From: Paraburkholderia tropica
Lineage (GTDB): Bacteria > Pseudomonadota > Gammaproteobacteria > Burkholderiales > Burkholderiaceae
Length of the DNA stretch: 64,000 nt
Direction of reading: 5' to 3'
NCBI RefSeq assembly: GCF_914484835.1
Contig: NZ_CAJZAR010000072.1
Coordinates: 24,552 to 88,551, forward strand
Shown: piece by piece, positions 1-8,033 of the stretch
Position numbering within the stretch: position 1 is the stretch's first letter
Layout: each line of letters begins with the position of its first letter
The notes under the pieces: generated by a model
Databases searched by the model: none
The model's input: the letters and a program-made list of their open reading frames with translations, nothing else
Told to the model about the DNA's origin: nothing
Made by a program: the position numbers and the translations under genes

Positions 1-29
1 ACCATGCCGAGTCTCAATCTGCGTGTCAT
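1..29 (-). CDS. Start of a probable Gfo/Idh/MocA-family oxidoreductase (partial, runs off left edge)
   Basis: An ATG at 29 on the minus strand is preceded by a good Shine-Dalgarno (AGGAG about 8 nt upstream) and opens MTRRLRLGM before the window ends. That opening resembles the N-terminus of Gfo/Idh/MocA NAD(P)-dependent sugar or inositol dehydrogenases, whose Rossmann GGG motif would follow immediately. It lies 31 bp behind the isomerase gene in the same direction, and this enzyme pair is a common one in sugar/cyclitol operons. The family call rests on nine residues plus context. Confidence 0.5.
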
Positions 30-60
30 TACCTTGCTCCTGGTTGTCCTCCGTTACCTG

Positions 61-1110
61 TCAGAGACCCAGCACGCCTTTCAGTTGCGCGTCGTCCACG
101 CCGCTGCCCGCGAAGTCGTCGAACGCATGCTCAGCCACGCGGATCAGATGCCGCTTGATGAACTCCGCGCCCTCGCGCGCGCCGTCGTGCGGATGCTTGA
201 GCGCGCATTCCCATTCGAGCACCGCCCAGCCCGGAAAGTCGTACTGCGTGAGCTTCGAGAAGATCGCGCCGAAATCGATCTGCCCGTCGCCGAGCGAACG
301 AAAACGTCCCGCGCGCTCGACCCAGCCGCTGTAGCCGCCATACACGCCCTGCTTGCCCGTGGGCCGGAACTCCGCATCCTTCACGTGAAAAGCCTTGATG
401 CGCGCGTGATAGATGTCGATGAACGCGAGGTAATCGAGCTGCTGAAGCACGAAATGGCTCGGGTCGTAGAGGATGTTCGCGCGCGGATGATCGTCCACGG
501 CGGCGAGAAAGCGCTCGAAGGTCACGCCGTCGTGCAGGTCCTCGCCCGGATGCAGTTCGTAGCAGACATCGACGCCCGCTTCGTCGAACGCATCGAGTAT
601 CGGCCGCCAGCGGCGCGCGAGTTCGTCGAACGCGGCCTCGACGAGACCGGACGGACGCTGCGGCCACGGATACACATACGGCCACGCGAGCGCGCCCGAA
701 AACGTCACGTGCGCGCTCAAGCCCAGATTGCGCGAGGCGCGCGCGGCCAGCTTCAGTTGATCGATGGCCCACGCCGTGCGCGCCTCGCGATTGCCGCGCA
801 CGTGCGGCGCGGCGAAGCCGTCGAACAGCGCGTCATACGCCGGATGCACGGCCACCAGTTGCCCTTGCAGATGCGTCGACAACTCGGTGATCGCGATGCC
901 CGCATCGTCGGCGGTCTGACGCAGCTCGTCGCAATACGCCGTGCTCGTGGCCGCCTGTTCGAGATCGATCAGGCGCGTATCGGTCGGCACCTGAATGCCT
1001 TTGTAGCCCAGCTGCGCGGCCCACTGCGCCATATGCGCGAAGCTGTCGAACGGCGCTTCCTCGCCCAGAAACTGGGCGAGGAAGATCGCCGGACCCTTGA
1101 GTGTTTTCAT
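61..1110 (-). CDS. Sugar phosphate isomerase/epimerase family protein (xylose isomerase-like TIM barrel)
   Basis: A 349-residue cytosolic protein of the AP endonuclease-2/xylose isomerase-like TIM-barrel superfamily, which includes inosose isomerases and dehydratases. Family-typical features are ELSTHLQGQ near residue 80, CYELHPGED near 205 and FHVKDAEFRPTGKQG near 290, where Glu, His and Asp side chains normally hold a divalent metal. The ATG at 1110 directly opens MKTLKGPAIF. It follows the binding-protein gene by about 100 bp and precedes the oxidoreductase start at 29, so it probably processes the imported sugar or cyclitol. The substrate cannot be read from the sequence. Confidence 0.85.
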   Translation of the reverse strand: MKTLKGPAIFLAQFLGEEAPFDSFAHMAQWAAQLGYKGIQVPTDTRLIDLEQAATSTAYCDELRQTADDAGIAITELSTHLQGQLVAVHPAYDALFDGFAAPHVRGNREARTAWAIDQLKLAARASRNLGLSAHVTFSGALAWPYVYPWPQRPSGLVEAAFDELARRWRPILDAFDEAGVDVCYELHPGEDLHDGVTFERFLAAVDDHPRANILYDPSHFVLQQLDYLAFIDIYHARIKAFHVKDAEFRPTGKQGVYGGYSGWVERAGRFRSLGDGQIDFGAIFSKLTQYDFPGWAVLEWECALKHPHDGAREGAEFIKRHLIRVAEHAFDDFAGSGVDDAQLKGVLGL

Positions 1111-1216
1111 CGGTCCGAATCCTCGGCTGGGCCGCCGCGCCTCGCGCGAACGCCACGCGATGCCACGCGACGCAACACAACGCGGCGGCGGTTAACTCAC
1201 GAAGAAGCTCGCGCGT

Positions 1217-2197
1217 TCAGAACGGCGAATCCGGGAAATAGAACTGCCTGGCGTTCTCCTTCGTGATCAGCACCGAAGGAATGATCGTGGTCGGCGGCAG
1301 CGACTTGCCCGCGAGCCGCGCCTCGGCCGTGAGCTTGATCGCGTCGTAGATGAACTTCGGCGAATACGACACGTCGGCCTGAATCAGCGGATCGCCGTCC
1401 ATCACGCGCTTGACCATATCCTTCGAGCCCGCGCCGCCGAACACGATCTTGATGTCACTGCGTTTGGCCTGATCGATGGCCTTGAGCACGCCCACGGCCA
1501 TGTCGTCGTCGGCGGCCCAGACGGCGTCGATGTGCTTGAAGCGCGTGAGAAAGTCCTGCATGGTCTTGAAGGCGTCGTCGCGATTCCAGTTCGCATACTT
1601 CGCGTCGAGAATCTTCATGCCCGGATAGTTCTTCAGCACCGCCGTGAACGCGTTCCAGCGCTCGTTGTCGAGCGTGGTCGGAATGCCGCGCAGCGCGACG
1701 ATATCGCCCTTGCCGTTCAACTGCTTCGCCAGATACTCGGCGGGAATCTTGCCGAACGCCGTGTTGTCGCCGGCCACGTAGGCGTCCTGCGCGCTCTTGT
1801 CGGTCAGGCCGCGATCGACCACCGTCACGTAGACGCCCTTCTTCTTCACCTGCGCAACCGGCTGCGTGAGCGAAGCCGATTCATACGGGAAGATCACCAG
1901 CGCGTTGATCTTGTTGACGGTCACGAGGTCCTGCAACTGGTTCGCCTGATCGGGCGCATTGGCCGCCGTCTTGACGATGATCTTCAGGTCGGGATGCGCC
2001 TTCTCCAGATCCTTCTTCGCCTCGTTCGCCCACCAGACGATGCCGCCCGTGAAGCCGTGGTCGGCCGTGGGGATGGCGACGCCGAGCGTCACCTTGTCGT
2101 CGGCGCGCGCCGGGGTTGACGTGAAAGGCGAAGCGAACATCGCCGCCACGCCGAGCGTCAGCGCGCCTGTCCACATCGCACGAATCGTATTCTTCAT
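1217..2197 (-). CDS. Periplasmic sugar-binding protein of a ribose-type ABC importer
   Basis: This 326-residue protein begins with a Sec signal peptide (basic MKNTIRAMW, hydrophobic core, likely cleavage near ARA at residue 32). The mature part is a type I periplasmic binding fold of the RbsB family: VTLGVAIPTADHGFTGGI at the start, NALVIFPYESASLTQPV mid-domain, then VWAADDDMAVGVLKAI near residue 230. The ATG at 2197 was chosen because the 56 codons upstream in frame are arginine-rich and would bury the signal peptide. It should deliver a monosaccharide or cyclitol to the permease and ATPase encoded just upstream. Confidence 0.88.
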   Translation of the reverse strand: MKNTIRAMWTGALTLGVAAMFASPFTSTPARADDKVTLGVAIPTADHGFTGGIVWWANEAKKDLEKAHPDLKIIVKTAANAPDQANQLQDLVTVNKINALVIFPYESASLTQPVAQVKKKGVYVTVVDRGLTDKSAQDAYVAGDNTAFGKIPAEYLAKQLNGKGDIVALRGIPTTLDNERWNAFTAVLKNYPGMKILDAKYANWNRDDAFKTMQDFLTRFKHIDAVWAADDDMAVGVLKAIDQAKRSDIKIVFGGAGSKDMVKRVMDGDPLIQADVSYSPKFIYDAIKLTAEARLAGKSLPPTTIIPSVLITKENARQFYFPDSPF

Positions 2198-2303
2198 GAT
2201 GCCGTCTCCGATGATTGTTGTGCGGGCGCGCACGCCCGTCCTGTGAAAGCGTCTTGCACCGACGTTTTTGATTCGCCATCCGAAACAATTTCGACTCGAC
2301 CGC

Positions 2304-3332
2304 CTACCGCCTGCCACGCTGCAAAAACGCCACGGCGATAATCGCCACGCCCTGCACCGCCGCATTCAGATACACGCTGATGATGCTGGTGAGATTCAGA
2401 ATGTTCGCGATCACTGAAAGCAGGATCGCGCCGACCACCGTGCCCGCCACGCGCCCTTCGCCGCCCTTGAGCGCCGTGCCGCCCACCACCACGGCCGCGA
2501 TCGCCTCGAGTTCCCACAAGATGCCCGTGGTCGGCGTGGCCGAGCCGAGGCGCGGCACGTAGAGCACCGTCGCCACGCCCACGCACAGGCCGAGCAGCAC
2601 GTAAGTCGCGCACTTCACGCGATCGACGCGAATCGCCGCATAACGCGCGACCTGCTCGTTCGAGCCGATCGCCTGCACGTGCCGCCCGAACGCCGTGCGG
2701 TTGAGCACGAGCGCGCCGCCCGCCGCCATCGCCGCGAACACCCACACGGGCACCGGCACGCCGAACAGGCTCGCGTAATACACAGGCCCGTAGAGATCGA
2801 CGAGATTGTTTTGCAGCGTGAGCGCGCCGCCGTCCGCGAGCCACGTGAGCACGGAACGGAAAATGCCCAGCGTGCCGAGCGTGACGATGAATGGCTCGAT
2901 GCGTCCGCGCGTGATCAGCAGCCCATGCGCGAGGCCGAACATCGCGCCCAGCACGAGCGCGATCGCCATGCCGATCGCAACGATCGCGAGCGGCGCGAAC
3001 GCATGACCGCCCACGCCCGCCGCGAGCGTGTTCATCACCCAGATCATCACGCCCGCGATCAGCGCCGCCATCGAGCCGACCGACAGATCGATGCCGCCCG
3101 AGATGATCACGAAGGTCATGCCCACCGCGATGATGCCGATGAACGAGGTGCGCGTGAGCACGTTGAGCAGGTTGTCGACGGTGGCGAAGTCGCGGTTCAG
3201 CAAGGTGCCGACCACGCACAGCGCGACGAGGCCGATCAGCGGCCCGACGCCCGCGAGCCGGTGCGCGAGCCGCACGACGAAGCGCCGCGTGCGCGCGTGG
3301 GCGCTCGCCGCTTCAGTGGGTGCCGGTTGCAT
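2304..3332 (-). CDS. ABC transporter permease, RbsC-type sugar importer subunit
   Basis: A 342-residue inner-membrane protein with about eight to ten hydrophobic segments, of the branched-chain amino acid/ribose permease family. Family signatures include GGIDLSVGSMAALIAGV near residue 85, LGAMFGLAHGLLITRGRIEPFIVTLGT and AVVVGGTALKGGEGRVAGTVVGA near 280. Its ATG at 3332 lies inside the 3' end of the ATPase gene (20-bp overlap), so translation is probably coupled. It forms the channel for the importer with the neighbouring binding protein and ATPase. Confidence 0.9.
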   Translation of the reverse strand: MQPAPTEAASAHARTRRFVVRLAHRLAGVGPLIGLVALCVVGTLLNRDFATVDNLLNVLTRTSFIGIIAVGMTFVIISGGIDLSVGSMAALIAGVMIWVMNTLAAGVGGHAFAPLAIVAIGMAIALVLGAMFGLAHGLLITRGRIEPFIVTLGTLGIFRSVLTWLADGGALTLQNNLVDLYGPVYYASLFGVPVPVWVFAAMAAGGALVLNRTAFGRHVQAIGSNEQVARYAAIRVDRVKCATYVLLGLCVGVATVLYVPRLGSATPTTGILWELEAIAAVVVGGTALKGGEGRVAGTVVGAILLSVIANILNLTSIISVYLNAAVQGVAIIAVAFLQRGRR

Positions 3333-4800
3333 GGGCGATCAGCTCCTCTTCGTTCAGATGTTCGTGTCCGAGCGTGGCGACGAGCCGTCCCGCGCGCATC
3401 ACCGCGACGCGATGCGCGAGCCCGATCAATTCGATCAGCTCCGACGAGATCACCACCACCGCGCGCCCCGAGGCCGCGAGCCGCTCGATCAGGAAATAGA
3501 TGTCGCGTTTCGCGCCGATATCGACGCCGCGCGTGGGTTCGTCGAGCACGATCACGCGCGGATCGGGCTGCAGGAATTTGGCGAGCGCGAGCTTCTGCTG
3601 ATTGCCGCCCGAGAGCATGCGCGCGCGGCTCGACAGGTCGCCGGTGCGAATGCCGAAGTCGCGCACCGCTTTTTCCAGCGCGGCGCGCGCGGCCTTCAGA
3701 TCGAGCAGCGGATGGCCGTAGCGCTCGAGCGTCATCAGCGTGAGGTTGTCCTGCAGGCTCAGATTCAGATGCAGACCCTTGCCCTTGCGGTCCTCGCTCA
3801 GATACGTGAGGCCGTGGCGCATGGCGTCGCGCGGATGCTTGAGCGTGACCGCGCGTCCGCCGATTTCCACTTCGCCCGCGTGCTTGCGGCGCAATCCGAC
3901 CAGCGCCTCGAAAGCCTCGCTGCGGCCCGCGCCCACGAGTCCCGCGAAACCAAGTATCTCGCCCGCGCGCACCTCGAAGCTCAGGTCCTCGACCCAGCCC
4001 GGCACGGTCAGGCCGCGCACGCGCAGCGCGACGGGCGCATCGTCGGCGGCGATGCGCTTGTCGGGGAACATGTCGGAGACGTCGCGGCCCACCATCAGGT
4101 TCGCCATCTGCTGGCGCGCGAGTCCCGCCGTCGCGCTCGCGGCCACGAAGCGGCCGTCGCGCATCACGATCACGTCGTCGGTGATGCGCTCCACTTCGTC
4201 GAGCTTGTGCGAGATGTAGACGATCGTCGCGCCGTCCGCGCGCAGCTTCGTCATCAGCGTGAAAAGGCGCGCGGTTTCGCTCGGCGTGAGCGTGGCCGTG
4301 GGTTCGTCCATGATGAGCAGGCGCGCGTGGCGCGCGAGCGCCTTGGCAATCTCCACGAGCTGCTTTTCGGCGACGATCAATTCGCGCACGGGCGTGTCGG
4401 GATGGCGTTCGAGCCCGACCTGGGCGAGCAGCGCGCGCGCTTCGCGGCGCATCGCGGTGTCGTCGACGAACAGGCCGCGCTTCTTTTCGTGGCCCAGAAA
4501 GATGTTCTGCGCGATCGTCAGATGTTCGGCGAGATTGAACTCCTGATGGATCAGCACGATGCCCGCGGCTTCGGCGGCGCGTGAGCCGTCGAACTGGCAG
4601 GCGCGGCCGTCGACGAGCATCTCGCCCGCGCTCGGGCGCTCGTAGCCCGCGAGGATCTTCATCAGCGTGGACTTGCCCGCGCCGTTCTCGCCGAGCAGGC
4701 CATGAATGCGGCCCGGCGCGAGTTCGAAGCTCACGCCGTGCAGCACGCGCACGGGGCCGAAGTCCTTGCGGATATCGTTGAATCGCACGGCGACGCTCAT
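3313..4800 (-). CDS. Sugar ABC transporter ATP-binding protein with two fused nucleotide-binding domains
   Basis: A 495-residue duplicated ABC ATPase of the RbsA/XylG/MglA type. The first half carries Walker A GENGAGKST (37-45) and Walker B LLIMDEPT. The second half has a degenerate Walker A (GLVGAGRSE), signature LSGGNQQKLALAKFL and Walker B VIVLDEPTRGVD. One strong and one weak P-loop is the usual pattern here. The ATG at 4800 (MSVAVRFNDI) is preferred to a site 16 codons upstream because it starts where homologues start. It is the first transporter gene of the operon, downstream of the LacI-type regulator. Confidence 0.92.
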   Translation of the reverse strand: MSVAVRFNDIRKDFGPVRVLHGVSFELAPGRIHGLLGENGAGKSTLMKILAGYERPSAGEMLVDGRACQFDGSRAAEAAGIVLIHQEFNLAEHLTIAQNIFLGHEKKRGLFVDDTAMRREARALLAQVGLERHPDTPVRELIVAEKQLVEIAKALARHARLLIMDEPTATLTPSETARLFTLMTKLRADGATIVYISHKLDEVERITDDVIVMRDGRFVAASATAGLARQQMANLMVGRDVSDMFPDKRIAADDAPVALRVRGLTVPGWVEDLSFEVRAGEILGFAGLVGAGRSEAFEALVGLRRKHAGEVEIGGRAVTLKHPRDAMRHGLTYLSEDRKGKGLHLNLSLQDNLTLMTLERYGHPLLDLKAARAALEKAVRDFGIRTGDLSSRARMLSGGNQQKLALAKFLQPDPRVIVLDEPTRGVDIGAKRDIYFLIERLAASGRAVVVISSELIELIGLAHRVAVMRAGRLVATLGHEHLNEEELIAHATGTH

Positions 4801-4959
4801 GGCCGCTCGCTCCTCCGGTTCGGGCGGGGTCCGGCGGGCGGCGCGCACGTTGTACGACCGGTGCGACGCCGCCCGCCTTCTCTCGCGGGTCTCCTCAGCT
4901 AATCACTTTTGTCCTGCGTTCAAACAGGTTCAATCACGGCGACGCTCGCTCAAGCACGC

Positions 4960-6072
4960 TCAAGCGCTTTGCCTTACCACCAGTCGATGCGGCAGCAACA
5001 CGCCCGGCACGCTCGCGCGCGGATCGGCGAGCCGCGTCAACAACAGGCGCGCGGCCGTCTCGCCGAGCGCGCGCATCGGTTGCGCGATGGTCGTCAGCGG
5101 CGGATCGATCTGCGCGGCCAGCGCGATATCGTCGAAACCGACCACGGCGACGTCCTCGGGCACGGCCCAGCCGGTGCCGCGCAAGCCGTTCACGACGCCC
5201 ACCGCGAGCGTGTCCGAAACGGCGAAGATCGCGTCCGGCTTCGCCGCGCGCGACCCGCGTTGCTGCATGAGCGCGGCGGCGGCCTGCGCGCCCGCGTCGT
5301 AATCGAGACAGTTCAGGTTCACGCGCCACGCCTCGCGCGGCTCGATGCCCGCCTCGGCGAGCGCGGCGAGGTAGCCGTCGCGGCGCTGCTGCGCATACTG
5401 ATAGTGATCGTCGGAATTGATCAGCGCGATGCGCCGCCGTCCGCGCGCGATCAGATGGCGCACCGCGTCGCGCGCCGCCGCGAAGTTGTCGATGCCCACG
5501 TAAGGCACGCCCGCGGCCGGATCGAACTCGCAGCACGCGACCCACGGCAGCGCCGGTTCGTGCGCGGCGGCGCGGTTGGCCTGCTGGACCGTCGCCGGAT
5601 CGAGGCAGATCGCGCCGTCCGCGCGATGGCGGCGCAGCAGGTCGAAGTAGCCGCGCTCGCGGCCCGCGTCGGCGCCCGTGTCGCAGAGCAGCATGAAATA
5701 GCCGTGCTGGCGCGCGACGCTGTCGATGCCGCGCACGATCTCCGCGTAAAACGGGTTGCCGAAGTCCGGCACCATCGTCAGCAGCAGGCGGCTTTCCGCC
5801 GTGCGCAGATTGCGCGCGAGTTCGTTGACGCGGTAACCGCTCGTCTCGATCTCGGCGAGCACGCGCTCGCGCGTGGCGGGCCGCACGTTGGCGTGACCGT
5901 TGAGCACGCGCGACACCGTGGCCACCGAGACGCCCGCGCGCCGCGCCACCGAGGCGATCGAGCCGCCGCGACCTTCGCCGCCGTCGTCGCGCTCACCATC
6001 GACGCCCTCGCCCGCGTCGGCGAGACGCGCCGGATCGGCGTGGGCGGCATGCGGCTGGGCGGGAATCGTCAT
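4960..6072 (-). CDS. LacI-family transcriptional regulator of the sugar ABC operon
   Basis: A 370-residue one-component repressor. The helix-turn-helix spans about residues 38-58 (SIASVARRAGVSVATVSRVLNG), followed by hinge-like VNELARNLRT and a periplasmic-binding-protein-like effector domain (FGNPFYAEIVRGIDSV; CLDPATVQQ; VVGFDDIALAAQIDPPLTTIAQP). About 36 residues precede the HTH, longer than usual, so the true start could be internal. It lies 159 bp upstream of the importer genes in the same direction. A perfect palindrome of LacI-family type sits 57 bp upstream of its start, suggesting autoregulation and sugar-dependent induction. Confidence 0.9.
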   Translation of the reverse strand: MTIPAQPHAAHADPARLADAGEGVDGERDDGGEGRGGSIASVARRAGVSVATVSRVLNGHANVRPATRERVLAEIETSGYRVNELARNLRTAESRLLLTMVPDFGNPFYAEIVRGIDSVARQHGYFMLLCDTGADAGRERGYFDLLRRHRADGAICLDPATVQQANRAAAHEPALPWVACCEFDPAAGVPYVGIDNFAAARDAVRHLIARGRRRIALINSDDHYQYAQQRRDGYLAALAEAGIEPREAWRVNLNCLDYDAGAQAAAALMQQRGSRAAKPDAIFAVSDTLAVGVVNGLRGTGWAVPEDVAVVGFDDIALAAQIDPPLTTIAQPMRALGETAARLLLTRLADPRASVPGVLLPHRLVVRQSA

Positions 6073-6128
6073 GGCGATGGCGGTCGATGGGAGCCGTTCG
6101 TGGCCATTCTTGGCCGTCCTGCTTCGGG

Positions 6129-6150
6129 AAAATGTAATCGATTACATTTT
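6129..6150. promoter_or_regulatory. Perfect 22-bp palindrome, probable LacI-family operator
   Basis: The core ATGTAATCGATTACAT is a perfect inverted repeat, extended by two A on the left and two T on the right. LacI/GalR proteins usually bind even palindromes centred on CG, as here. It is the only conspicuous palindrome between the divergent regulator gene (starts at 6072) and the methyltransferase gene (starts at 6401). Confidence 0.75.
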
Positions 6151-6256
6151 TGATACGCGGACGGCGAAACTTCAAGGCGCACGGAGCCAGGACAAATACT
6201 GATCCCGCGCCGGCCCGGCACTGCCGACGGGCAGACGCCGCCGCAAAGGCCTTTGG

Positions 6257-6262
6257 TACAAT
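6257..6262 (+). promoter_or_regulatory. Possible -10 element for the Pcm-like gene
   Basis: TACAAT lies in otherwise GC-rich sequence about 140 bp before the methyltransferase start. No convincing -35 box was seen, so this is tentative. Confidence 0.3.
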
Positions 6263-6400
6263 CTCGCGATTGCCTGGCACCGTTTTTCGCGGCGGTCCGC
6301 GAGACCCGCTCCGCTCGATCAGCGCCAGGCAGCCTGTCCAAATCCGTGTCGAACCGAACTTCAACCCGAACTTCGAACCGAACCATAACGCCGAGTCACC

Positions 6401-7054
6401 ATGAACATCGAACAAGCGCGTTTCAACATGATCGAACAGCAGATTCGCCCCTGGGACGTGCTCGACCAGGACGTGCTGAATCTGCTCTCGATCGTCAAGC
6501 GTGAGCATTTCGTCCCCGCGGCCTATGTCGATATCGCGTTCGCCGACCTGGAACTGCCGCTGCCCAATGGCCAGCACATGCTCGCGCCGCGCGTCGAAGC
6601 GCGCGTGCTGCAGGAACTCGCGGTGAAGAAGCACGAAAGCGTGCTCGAAATCGGCGCCGGTTCGGGCTACATGGCCGCGCTGCTCGCGCACCGCGCGCAG
6701 CAGGTGCTGACGGTGGAAATCGACACGGAACTGGCCGAATTCGCGCGCGCCAACTTCGTGAAGAACGGCGTGCTGAACGCCGAAGTCGCGGTCGGCGACG
6801 CCGCGCGCGGCTGGGCCGCGAACGCGCCCTACGACGTGATCTGCGTCTCGGGCGGCCTGCCGGTCGTGCCGCAGGAACTGCTGGAGCAGCTCAAGGTCGG
6901 CGGCCGTCTGGCGGCCTTCGTCGGCAGCGCGCCGGTCATGGAAATGCAGATCATCACGCGCATGGACGAAAAGCAGTACCGCATCGCGGGCGTGTTCGAA
7001 ACTTACGTCGAGCCGCTGCAAAACGCCGTGCAGCCGTCGCGCTTCAAGTTCTAA
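6401..7054 (+). CDS. pcm: Protein-L-isoaspartate O-methyltransferase family protein
   Basis: A 217-residue class I SAM methyltransferase. Motif I is VLEIGAGSGYMAALLA (81-96), followed by the post-I acidic segment LTVEIDTELAEFAR. The N-terminal helical part (NMIEQQIRPWDVLDQDVLNLL) and the overall length are typical of the Pcm-like group found in beta-proteobacteria. The segment where classical repair enzymes have GQTISQP reads GQHMLAP, so true isoaspartyl repair activity is uncertain. It is followed after 80 bp by the rhodanese gene on the same strand. Confidence 0.85.
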   Translation: MNIEQARFNMIEQQIRPWDVLDQDVLNLLSIVKREHFVPAAYVDIAFADLELPLPNGQHMLAPRVEARVLQELAVKKHESVLEIGAGSGYMAALLAHRAQQVLTVEIDTELAEFARANFVKNGVLNAEVAVGDAARGWAANAPYDVICVSGGLPVVPQELLEQLKVGGRLAAFVGSAPVMEMQIITRMDEKQYRIAGVFETYVEPLQNAVQPSRFKF

Positions 7055-7134
7055 AATGGTCGCCGGGCCGCGCGTGCGGCCCGTTACCGTATTCGTATTC
7101 CGCTGGTTCCGTTTATCTTCCGATTGAGTCTCCC

Positions 7135-7458
7135 ATGCAGATCCTGACCGCCCCCGCCCTCGCCGAATGGCTCGCCGACTCCGCGCGCCCGGCGCCCGTC
7201 CTGCTCGACGTGCGCGAGCCGTGGGAGATCGAGACCGCGAAGATCGACGGCAGCATCTCGATCCCGATGGCGCAGATCCCCGCGCGCAGCGAAGAACTCG
7301 ACGACGACGCGCAGATCGTCTGCATCTGCCATCACGGCGCACGCAGCGCGCAGGTCGCGATGTTCCTCGAATCGCGCGGCCATACGCAGGTGTTCAACCT
7401 GCAAGGCGGCATCGACGCGTGGTCGCGTCAGGTCGACCCGAAGGTGCCGACGTACTGA
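7135..7458 (+). CDS. Single-domain rhodanese-like sulfurtransferase
   Basis: A compact 107-residue cytosolic rhodanese domain. The N-terminal LLDVREPWEIETAKIDGSISIP matches the conserved Asp-Val-Arg-Glu entry segment. The active-site loop CHHGARS (65-71) supplies the sulfur-carrying Cys65, and the domain ends with the typical VFNLQGGIDAWS. It probably moves sulfane sulfur from thiosulfate or a persulfide to an unknown acceptor. A strong terminator follows, so it appears to end a two-gene unit with the methyltransferase. Confidence 0.88.
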   Translation: MQILTAPALAEWLADSARPAPVLLDVREPWEIETAKIDGSISIPMAQIPARSEELDDDAQIVCICHHGARSAQVAMFLESRGHTQVFNLQGGIDAWSRQVDPKVPTY

Positions 7459-7515
7459 TCGCGGCGGGATCGGCGCAACGCCGGTCCGCTTGAGGTCGAT
7501 GTCACGCATCGCCAG

Positions 7516-7543
7516 AAGGGCGCGGCTCATCCCGCGCCCTTTT
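7516..7543 (+). terminator. Rho-independent terminator after the rhodanese gene
   Basis: The arms AAGGGCGCGG (7516-7525) and CCGCGCCCTT (7532-7541) form a 10-bp stem with a 6-nt loop and run into a short T tract. It lies 58 bp after the rhodanese stop and separates that unit from the urea region. Confidence 0.8.
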
Positions 7544-7721
7544 GCATTTCTGCGCGTGTCTCTCTATCACGCGTAACACCCAGGCCGCCCCGGCCCGCCT
7601 CTGTCCATCTCCTTGTCTGCACAACGATGTAGCGCGCGGACAGCCTTCCCTGCCTGTTGAATGCATCGGGCATGCACCCGAGATGCACACGAACACCTCG
7701 CCATGCACTGCGCGCGACGCA

Positions 7722-7738
7722 TGCACCGCGACGGTCAC
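7722..7738 (+). promoter_or_regulatory. Candidate NtrC-binding site upstream of urtA
   Basis: TGCACC-GCGAC-GGTCAC matches the NtrC-type consensus TGCACC-N5-GGTGCA perfectly in the left half and at three of six positions in the right half. It lies about 190 bp before the -24 element, a workable enhancer distance. GGTGCA also occurs at 7906-7911 with a weak partner. Confidence 0.35.
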
Positions 7739-7930
7739 CCCGCGCCACGCACGCGCGCACTGCAACGATGCAGCGCGCCCGAAAGCGCGTCCCCTTGCAC
7801 CAGATTCGCCCGCGCATCGCGCGCCGCATTCGCAAACTTGCGTGCGCCCTCATCCGCCGAGGCCCGCGCGACGCTTGCCCGCGCACGCCGGGCGCGTTCC
7901 ACGCGGGTGCATCGCGCAAAACACACGCGC

Positions 7931-7946
7931 TGGCATAGCCTTTGCA
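7931..7946 (+). promoter_or_regulatory. Sigma-54 (-24/-12) promoter of urtA
   Basis: TGGCATAGCCTTTGCA fits the sigma-54 consensus TGGCACG-N4-TTGCW except for two bases after the -24 GG. The essential GG and GC are exactly 10 nt apart. It is followed by an 88-bp leader before the urtA ATG and fits the nitrogen-limitation control known for urea transporters. Confidence 0.72.
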
Positions 7947-8033
7947 GTAACAACCCCGCAAGGCTGGACACACCAACGGGGGCGCGTAATCAGACGCGCC
8001 GAGACCCACGACTTCACCCATAGGGGCATCTAC

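Larger units (their letters stand above)
7544..8033 (+). other. Long non-coding leader upstream of urtA, rich in TGCA/GCATGC words
   Basis: About 490 bp without a credible gene. The frame of urtA stays open upstream, but the peptide is Arg/Ala/His-rich and unlike the UrtA family. The stretch is full of TGCA-type words, such as those near 7661-7675, 7704-7727 and 7766-7774. It also holds a candidate NtrC site (7722-7738) and a sigma-54 promoter (7931-7946), so it reads as a regulatory region. Confidence 0.5.

Noticed and set aside
3028..4584. A 518-codon plus-strand open frame opposite the ABC transporter ATPase gene
   Set aside because: It is Arg/Ala/His-rich, antisense to a clear gene and lacks any recognisable domain. 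High GC produces long antisense frames of this kind throughout the window.
7542..8033. A longer urtA reading frame starting at 7542
   Set aside because: The extra ~164 codons are unlike any UrtA protein. The signal peptide begins at 8034, and the region contains the sigma-54 promoter.
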